From the NCBI GenBank assembly GCA_034766995.1, contig CM068315.1, positions 35,048,693-35,112,692 on the forward strand: a DNA stretch of 64,000 nt, read 5' to 3'. The translations under genes were made by a program, and so were the position numbers. The DNA is from Acanthacorydalis orientalis (Eukaryota; Arthropoda; Insecta; Megaloptera; Corydalidae). A model generated the notes under the pieces. The model had not been told where the DNA came from. It made no database searches and saw only the letters and a list, made by a program, of their open reading frames with translations. Shown piece after piece: positions 56,300 to 64,000 of this stretch. Within the stretch, counting starts at the first letter, position 1, and the number at the start of each line of letters is the position of its first letter.

Positions 56300-57507
56300 A
56301 TTAATTGCAATCAAGTATAGATCCTTACTTGAACAATTCGTACCAGTCAAAACAAATAATAAGAACACGTCTTACCTGAGCACATGTTCGTATAGTTGAC
56401 AATCCAAATCTTTGTACCGTATATCGAAACAGTGTCGAGTATGTAGAAAAAAGCACCGCTTCTTTTCCTCTCTTACAGTAATTTATTATTACTTGGTGAA
56501 TGTAATAAAATTTATTATTATTATTATTAAAGTAGCTTCTCAAAACTGCTGCTGTTTAAAGTTGATAAGATAGACACTAAATCGTAACCGTACGACGGAT
56601 AATCCTGTTTATCAGCAACACTGATATGTACACATGCACGTGTATATCAAATCAAATCAGGTAAGCAACGATCAGAGTTTAAGTGATTAAAATACATTAC
56701 GTGTACGGTTATTCCTCGAAATTAAAATTTATATTATAGAATGATTAAATGTTATGTTTTATTTCTTAATATTGTATTATTTATATATTTTTTTAACGAT
56801 TAATATTGAAGAGTAAACATTTATTCATAAAATATTTAAATCTTACAGAATACAAATATTTGTTTATATAGATTTAATTTCACATCAACACATAGATTTT
56901 TTTTAAATATACTTTCCTTATTTAAATATCAACTCAACATAGATTTATTACATTAAAAACGTAACATTATACATTTATTTTAATAAATATATACTTTGAT
57001 TAATTAACTTTTATTGTAACGCACGTATATGGAAAAAAAGTCGATTTAGGAAATACAGTTTATATTAAACGGCAGTTTTTCACGCGTGATACAACTCTGA
57101 ACATAAAATATATACTCTGATAGAATCTCGGCAGCTTAACGCACGACACAAAGAAAAAGCCACTAAGAAAATTCTGTCGGTTGACGTTTATGTATCAGAA
57201 AACGATCTAGTCAAGTTGGATATAAAACCGATGTCTCGCTAATCAGATAATCTTTACATCGTAAACATTTACAGCGACGTCGATACACGAAACGTGTGCA
57301 GTAGACGACGAACAAACTAGACAGAAATCGGTTCGATGCGGCCAGGACTGAGTCCCATGGCGAAATGACGCTTTCGCCTCCGGCCGTGTCGGTTTTATCG
57401 CGTTCTGATAGCGTTGTACTAGTGGTGAGGTACGCTTGCGGTCCCGTGCTCCGCTCATGTCTTCTTACCGCCATATCGCACCTCGTAAAGGACCGTATGC
57501 CATTCGC

Positions 57508-57508
<1 letters not shown>
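56300..57508. other. Low-copy region with CpG-rich patch, no gene proven
   Basis: The first kilobase is AT-rich. From about 57120 to 57500 the sequence is rich in CpG (CAGCGACGTCGATACACGAA, CTTTCGCCTCCGGCCGTGTC, CGGTCCCGTGCTCCGCTCAT). On the minus strand a frame of 87 codons is open, and 'GGCG|GTAAGAAG' at about 57469 is a textbook-like donor. No domain was recognised. It may be a 5' exon or promoter of a host gene reading leftward, which is inference only. Confidence 0.35.

Positions 57509-57534
<26 letters not shown>
57509..57534. repeat. (AT)n microsatellite
   Basis: About 26 bp of AT repeat. Confidence 0.9.
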
Positions 57535-57538
<4 letters not shown>

Positions 57539-57984
57539 ACAGTATGTATGAATTAATGTATAACTACTATACAGATATGTGTGTGTGTGTTCATTGTGCC
57601 TATGTCAATATATTATGATAGCTTCGAGATAAACGATTTTGATATGTTTACGGTAAATTACAATTGTAGACGTTTGCTTGATTATATTTGCGTTATGTTC
57701 GTTTCTATGTCCATGTGCAAACAATACGATATACAAACAAGGATTAGAGTTAAATGAAAAAACGAAAAAATAATAAAAATAAATACGTGTATATGATTTA
57801 TACGTTGTATATGAATAACAGAAAAAAATATTAATCTTTCTATAGATATAAACAACAATTCAATCGTAAAATTTCCATAAAACATTCTTTTTATTTTTCG
57901 TATGGAGCAACTCCTCGCAACGCTGCTTCCCCCGTCACACTCAACAAGTAATACGTTAACCATTTCATTCTCGATCATCAATGA

Positions 57985-58186
57985 TTGGTTGATGGATATC
58001 GGGTGGTCTTTGTTCTGATTGGTCGACATCAATCACATGTATGTAGCTCTCACACGGTGTACAACGAAGAGAGGGTATACGATTTCAGTGCAAAACTGAT
58101 AAGAACTTTATTCAAAATATTGTATTCATTGAATAAAGCTTCAATAAATACAATATTAGTAGAGTAGAGTAAAAAAATGTTACACA
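57985..58186 (+). repeat. LTR-like segment, second copy
   Basis: It shares the interior of 22184-22379: TTGTTCTGATTGGTCGACAT, CAATCACATGTATGTAGCTC, TCAGTGCAAAACTGATAAGA and the end AAAAAAATGTTACA. Two AATAAA signals lie at about 58133 and 58144. The left boundary is unclear and CCAAT-type ATTGG motifs occur twice near it. Confidence 0.4.
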
Positions 58187-58375
58187 TTTTAACATTGTAT
58201 TTTGATGTTAATTTTTGTAAACATTTCCAATAAAAATTTCACGATTTGCATTTTACGCAGATTATTTATGCGTATAATTGTTAACTTCTGTTATTTGTTA
58301 AGGGAGAGTGAGCGAGAGCGAAGCCGCTTGGTCGTTGGCGAGTGTATCGAATAGAGACAGAGCCCCCCAATGTTT
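58187..58375 (+). repeat. Dispersed repeat with G-rich GCGAG tail
   Basis: TTTCCAATAAAAATTTCACG, GCGTATAATTGTTAACTTCT, GTTATTTGTTAAGGGAGAGT then GAGCGAGAGCGAAGCCGC. Same family as 1060-1200, 22395-22560 and reversed 46235-46395. Confidence 0.62.
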
Positions 58376-58429
58376 CAAAAAATTAATCTGACAGAATTGA
58401 ATAAATATATTCTATATTGTATATCAGTT

Positions 58430-58705
58430 CCATTCTCTTTTCATCCTACAAACTACAAAACTTTTTCTGATAAAATATGATCAGTAAATTATTATTTAAA
58501 ATTTCTGATTATTACTAATACGAATTTCGATGATGATGACATCATCGCAGAGCGCCACGATATAGAAAAATATGAAATCGATCGAAATGCTTCTAAGCAA
58601 CAATCAAAAGTTATTAAAAATCATTTATTGAATATTTCTGATCATGTTTTTTTTATGATTTGTGGAAAAATTCATTCGTGAAAATGATTTTGCGATAGTG
58701 TCAAC
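58430..58705. repeat. Inverted-arm repeat copy, both arms and spacer
   Basis: Left arm: CCTACAAACTACAAAACTTT, TTCTGATAAAATATGATCAG. Then CGAATTTCGATGATGATGAC. Spacer: ATCATCGCAGAGCGCCACGA. Right arm: GATCGAAATGCTTCTAAGCA, ACAATCAAAAGTTATTAAAA, TCATTTATTGAATATTTCTG, ATCATG, GATTTGTGGAAAAATTCATT. One of the most complete copies. Confidence 0.82.
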
Positions 58706-59694
58706 AGTATTGGAGACCAGTTCATTTTATAAAAAGAAATTAATATCTCAAATGTAATTATAAAATGATGTGTATAAAAATATCATAGTACATATACATT
58801 TCAAACTCAATGTAATCAAAGAATAATATAATATAAACTTTTGAGTCGTTCATATGGGTTAATTTAATTGAAGAAAGTCTCTTTGGTCCATGTAAATATA
58901 CGCTATATAAACTTATTTAAATAATATAAAAATTTAATAAGAAAAAAAAACGATATTTATCTCAAACTAGTAATAATATCAAATATACTATTTGGTTCAT
59001 TCTTAAACAGATATTATATTATTTTTAATATACAATTTTTAACACTGAATATATACCAGTGTTTGAATCTATGTTGTATATGATAGATTTTTTAAACTTT
59101 ATCAGTGTGGTCAGTACTAAATATTGATTGATGGATATGACACATTTTTTTGGATTGGAAAAATAGTTGAACATAAACGTAAAAAAATAATAATTTCATT
59201 TTTTAGTATATGTTGATCTGTAGAACATGGCAAGTTTCAAATGAAAAATTCCACTTCCTGACAAACCTTTTTATGAATGATTTTATAGATTGTATTGAGG
59301 ACATTTTGACAAAAAAAGAAGCTAATTCACATTTTGGATGTTACATGTTTCATGTTTCTGAAAATTTGTTGTTTCAAAACATTTAACGCTAATGAAATTA
59401 ATTGTTTCTTTATCAACGATATTTTGATAACTGAACTATCAAAATATTAAAGAGACTACTCAAATTTTAAAGAAAAAACAATGTAATAGATAACAACTAT
59501 CAGATAGTACAAACAATTAGTTCGATGATAAGGGGCGCTACTGAACATAATAGATGGTAAATATTTTTACATTTATTCATAATTCAAACAATTCCTAACT
59601 AGAAATATTAAAATAAATACAGGTACTTAAAAAAAAATTAATAAATCTGAAAATGTCATAAAGATTCGATTCATATTTTAACATTTCATTTAAC
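58706..59694. other. AT-rich spacer
   Basis: No gene or repeat recognised. Confidence 0.35.
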
Positions 59695-59890
59695 TTTCTT
59701 TAACCCCGCAAACCACAAAAATTTTTTTTTGATAGAAAACGTTCAATAAATGATGATTCATCATTTTTGATTATGGTTATAAAAGGAACAATAATTATTT
59801 GTTGTACATATTTTTAATCGGATTCTTAGGTGGCTGTGAAGTGAGAAAATAATTAATTTATGGAAGAAAATTTAGCAACTGTATTTTAAT
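59695..59890. repeat. Inverted-arm repeat copy
   Basis: TTAACCCCGCAAACCACAAA, TTGATAGAAAACGTTCAATA, GATTCATCATTTTTGATTAT and a shortened right arm (AAGGAACAATAATTATTTGT, TCTTAGGTGGCTGTGAAGTG, AGAAAATAATTAATTTATGG). The spacer is missing. Confidence 0.65.
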
Positions 59891-60185
59891 GTTTATTGAA
59901 TAAACCTCATATAATACTTGCTATAAAAAAATAGGAGGGCACATTTTCCTTTTTCATATGTTATATAAATGTTTTTATTTAGTATCACGCCTAGCTGTTA
60001 CATATCTTATTATGTAAGGTAATATAAAAAAGATGTAAGCATATTTATAGCAAATTAACAGTGTTTTACACATATATTTAATGCATATTTTATAAATAAA
60101 ATATGTACATATTTTTTTAATGCATTGAAATTAGTTTACGTCGTTTAATTCAAAGAAACGAAACAAACGTGTATTTACCATTAAA

Positions 60186-60745
<560 letters not shown>

Positions 60746-61841
60746 TTAATTAATAGAAAATATATTTAATGAATGAAAAATATTAATGTTGTAATCATAA
60801 ACGCATACTTTATTTCATAAAACAAATTCAGCTCGATTAAAGAGCAAATAGAATCACACATATGAATCACTGTAACACGAATATTCACTATTTTATTGGA
60901 AATAACCTAACATAAATCGAGTACGACCACGTGGATTTCTAAAATGCACTGATTAATTAGATATTTACGGATTTTGCCACACATTTCACTAAATCAATCG
61001 TCCGTTATCATTTTAAAACAATCTAAATTAATCTAATGTAATGAAAAACATCACACACTGAATAACATAACACTTCTCGATGTCTAATCGAAGAAAATCT
61101 ACGTACAATTTTTACAAAGGTGTGAATATTCTAGCTGTACTTGGTATTATTATATAATATAAAATACTTAGTGTAACAAAAAAGATAGGAATATATGTTA
61201 TATGTTAACAGAAGAGAATAGATATAGAACAATGTGTTTTAATACTTTGATCGTATTGTGGTGGGGAAAATGTTTACAAAAATATATTTTTCATTTTTAG
61301 AAGCATATTTTTATCTTGTAGATTAATTTATTCGAATTGTAACTAAATCATGATTTTTTCAATATTGTTAGAGTTAATTGAAAGTGCAGTATTTGAAATA
61401 TGAAAAATCATTTTAAATAATATCATTATGGTCATATGAAATAAGGTTTATATTCCATGAAGATATAGATATTATTCTAGAACTAAGAACCAAAGGAGAC
61501 GTTGATATATTTTGTTTACATAATAAATATATTATTTCAAAATATTTTATGAGTTTTGCTCACAAAAGTAGATAAATGAACATTATGATAAATCCAGGAT
61601 TTAATATTAGGTTTAATTGTAAATACATAATTGCTCTACTCAAGAAAAAATATTGCTAAAAACATATTTATAAATATATTTTTGGTTAATATATTACATA
61701 CAAAGCGACTAAAATGATGATTGGGAAGTAATATATTGTCTATTACATTTTTTTACTGCTGTTTGCACCATATCACAAGTACACTTTTATTAATTTTATA
61801 CATATTTAGCAATAAAGACATGAGGCTGAAGACGAATATTA

Positions 61842-61846
<5 letters not shown>
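60746..61846. other. AT-rich spacer, no gene recognised
   Basis: Nothing supported. Confidence 0.35.

Positions 61847-61874
<28 letters not shown>
61847..61874. repeat. (TA)n microsatellite
   Basis: About 28 bp of TA repeat next to a LINE tail. Confidence 0.9.
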
Positions 61875-61877
<3 letters not shown>

Positions 61878-62045
61878 TGTAAAGACCCAGAAAGAGACCA
61901 AGGAACAGATGGGATAAGGATATTAAAAACTTTCTTGGAAAACTGTGGAAAAGAGAGGCACTGAATCGAACAAAATGGAAAATCATGGAAGAGGCCTTTA
62001 CCCAGCAGTGGAGTAACAGGGGCTGAAGATGATGATGATATATAA
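61875..62045 (+). pseudogene. LINE 3' end (reverse transcriptase C-terminal tail)
   Basis: The plus strand reads, with one frameshift, RPRKRPRNRWDKDI-like, then KTFLGKLWKREALNRTKWKI and MEEAFTQQWSNRG followed by a stop and GATGATGATGAT. The 'W...A..R..W....EAF.QQW...G' ending is typical of a group of insect non-LTR retrotransposons, and the trinucleotide tail fits a LINE 3' terminus. The copy is 5'-truncated to about 170 bp, the common fate of LINE insertions. Confidence 0.75.
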
Positions 62046-62194
62046 ATTGTATAACTGGAAAAAGAAAAAGGAGAAGAATTTATACTACGAATGAATAAAA
62101 TCAGTAATGAAGATAAGACATGAAATGAATTATCATGATGTGGAAAGAATGCAATTGATACCAACTAGACTAGAAATATGTAGCGGAACATGGA

Positions 62195-63320
62195 AAGGTT
62201 TGACCCTACGGGAGGTTAGACCCTGCTTAAAATACCGGACTAAATACATTTCGAAAAATTTTCATAAAAATATAAGCACACAAACGTAATTTTCAAAACG
62301 ATAAATCTGAAAACTTAATGTGAAACAAATTATTACAAAAAGAAAAACATGGTTTATAAAATTGTATTTTTTTTTTGATTACCGCGTAAGCTAATATTTA
62401 CAAGCAGTAAATATAAGTTAATGTAATTAACTTCAGTTATTACTCGTTGCACTCTTATTTAATGATTTCAGAAGTCATTAAATCAAAAAAGTGTTATTTA
62501 TGTATATTTTTATACGTTTATGTTGAAATTGTATTACTCGGGACGTTTGACCCTACAGTTTCACTGTCAAAGTCAAGTTAATTTGACATGACGTTATCAT
62601 GAAGTCAATTCTTTCACACAATTTAGTATAAATGAAGGTAATAGGCAATTCTTTGTGATCTTGTTGTTTCAAAAAGAATGTATAATATTTTTTCTCGGGT
62701 TATTGAAGCTGGTTTTGCAAAAAAATACAAACTTTGTTTTGTAAATTGTGAATTATCAAATTACTTAACCTACACATGAATAATACATGTATTTAATGAA
62801 AAAGTGTATTTTTATATTAAAGTATTTTCACGACATTCTATAATAATATGTATCAACATTTTCGTATCATATTTACAGATTTCAGAATGTTATTTTTTTA
62901 CAAGCCTAAAATTACAAGCAAGCAAAAAGTGGAACCGTCTGCCATTAAACAAGCAGTTAATTTCGTTTTGAAAAATAAAGGGACTGTTTATAAAACAGCT
63001 CTTGAATTCAAAGTTGACCGTAAAATCCTAGGACGATACATAAAAAAATCAGAAATCTATCTCCACAGTGATTACACTTAATATTTTATTGATAATGATA
63101 TATTGGTGAAGCTATGTTATTATTTAACAAGTATTTGTTTATAATATTTATATGAATAAGTTTATAGCGCAATAAAGCAGATACTACTACTTTGTTATTT
63201 GATTTTTCTAATACTTTTTTTAATACTCTGTTATTTGAATTTTCAGTGATTCATTTAAGATTAGAATCAAACCTCCTATAGATAGGATCAAAACATCCAG
63301 TAACTCGGAAGGTTTGACCC
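62195..63320 (+). pseudogene. pogo-like element remnant with psq-type HTH
   Basis: The frame at 62848-63081 contains SAIKQAVNFVLKNKGTVYKT then ALEFKVDRKILGRYIKKSE. This has the layout of the psq/CENP-B-type HTH at the N-terminus of pogo-like transposases (AI..V......A...F.V.R.TL.RY.KK). The motif GGTTTGACCCTA recurs at 62197, 62545 (CGTTTGACCCTAC) and 63310, and appears inverted as AGGATCAAAACATCC at 63288, so these may be terminal or subterminal repeats. No DDE domain follows. Confidence 0.6.
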
Positions 63321-63685
63321 TATTTTTCCTACTTTGAAAAACATTAAATAACTTTTTTTCATATGAACTAAAAAAACTTTAAAAATGTATACGTATTAGG
63401 CATGGTATTCAATTAATATTTCACATTTTATTCCTGTGAAAAAAAATGTTTTATTGATTTTACATTGATTTTTTGAAAATAGAGTTAAACCTCCACATGT
63501 TCTCCTACTATTGAATATAAGTTTAAAGAAATAAATATATTTAATTTTATTTATAATAGCCAGAAATAAAGATCGTTATATATTTATGTATTAATTAATT
63601 TTTTTAACAAATTGTAACCAAATATGTAAATATTACCATGCAAAATGGAAGTATGGGACATATTCTCGAATATCTTTGAATGAAT

Positions 63686-63832
63686 ATTATATATGTATAT
63701 ATGTATATATATTATATATGTATGTATATACTCGTATATATACATATGTATATATATATATGTATATATATGTATATATATATACATATGTATATATATA
63801 CATATGTATATATATATATATATATATAAATA
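63686..63832. repeat. Interrupted (TA)n microsatellite
   Basis: About 145 bp of TA repeat with GTATA and ACATA variants, running into a MITE at 63833. Confidence 0.93.
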
Positions 63833-63953
63833 TGGTGATTCAATTTAGGCTTCTACATGAAAGAATTAACAAAAACCACAAAGTTAAAAAATAACATTTT
63901 TTTTAATTTTTGTGATTTTTTAATACTTTCATGCGGAAGCCTAAATTAGATCG

Positions 63954-63956
<3 letters not shown>
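63833..63956. mobile_element. 124-bp TA-inserting MITE with GGTGATTCAA ends
   Basis: TGGTGATTCAATTTAGGCTT with CTACATGAAAG and, reverse-complemented, GGGCGATCTAATTTAGGCTT with CCGCATGAAAG are inverted repeats of about 31 bp with few mismatches. It is flanked on both sides by (TA)n. Same family as 14609-14812. Confidence 0.85.

Positions 63957-63998
<42 letters not shown>
63957..63998. repeat. (TA)n microsatellite at window end
   Basis: About 42 bp of TA repeat, right flank of the MITE. It may continue beyond the window. Confidence 0.92.

Positions 63999-64000
<2 letters not shown>

Noticed and set aside
57682..58032. 116-codon minus-strand frame
   Set aside because: Low-complexity hydrophobic sequence with no domain, partly overlapping the LTR-like repeat.
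61796..62164. 122-codon minus-strand frame
   Set aside because: It is the antisense of the LINE tail and a (TA)n tract; the plus strand holds the meaningful reading.

Overview
This is AT-rich nuclear DNA of a metazoan, most likely an insect. The reasons are the load of mariner, Tc1-like, hAT and piggyBac-like remnants of insect type, very long (TA)n microsatellites, and the absence of bacterial features such as operons, ribosome binding sites or rRNA. I found no convincing host gene. Nearly every peptide I could interpret is a decayed transposase or a Tyr/Ile/Val peptide read out of a (TA)n tract. The window reads as an intergenic or large-intron transposon graveyard.

Layout. 0-1.5 kb: a 531-bp mariner deletion derivative and a duplicated G-rich repeat. 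2.6-3.6 kb: a decayed mariner with a cecropia-type terminal repeat. 4.4-5.1 kb: a 659-bp hAT derivative with recognisable 8-bp target duplications. 6.7-8.2 kb: a TTAA-bounded element and a hAT (ZMYM1-like) fragment. 8.5-9.96 kb: a mariner inside a Tc1-like element inside a (TA)n tract. 10.9-11.7, 16.4-17.6 and 24.4-24.8 kb: further mariners. 19.6-20.0 kb: a piggyBac-like derivative. 26.1-29.8 kb: mariner-derived MITEs, a hAT MITE and a tandem array grown from a MITE end. 32.1-33.4 kb: a nearly complete but mutated DDE transposon in reverse. 34.6-35.8 kb: a MITE interrupted by an irritans-type mariner. 38.3-38.8 kb: another MITE copy. 41.4 and 50.8 kb: an inverted pair of TTAA-ended repeats. 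43.4-43.9 kb: a minisatellite with a 10-bp period and a 241-bp higher-order period. 47.7 kb: a 90-bp TTAA mini-element. 50.2 kb: a mariner N-terminus. 54.8-56.2 kb: a second hAT MITE carrying a 79-bp mariner MITE, then a three-unit tandem repeat. 60.2-60.7 kb: a (TA)n tract of about 560 bp. 61.9-63.3 kb: a LINE tail and a pogo-like fragment. 63.8 kb to the end: a small TA-inserting MITE between (TA)n tracts.

The most pervasive and least expected component is an interspersed repeat with long inverted arms, seen in more than twenty places. Each arm carries a 'CACAAACCACAAAA' box, a TGATCA core and an AT-rich 'GTTCAATAATTGATTATTGATC' block; the centre is a 'CATCATC..CAGAGCGCTAAGG' spacer. I see no coding capacity and do not recognise the family. 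Several of the other transposons are inserted into its copies, so it is among the older layers.

The elements do not form a pathway. What they show together is insertion layering: inverted-arm family first, then hAT and mariner MITEs, with TA-targeting elements repeatedly found in or beside (TA)n tracts. A few low-copy, CpG-containing stretches (about 27.6-28.1, 33.8-34.3, 40.6-40.8 and 57.1-57.5 kb) are the best places to look for host exons or regulatory DNA. All boundaries were read by eye and may be off by a few bases, more for decayed elements.
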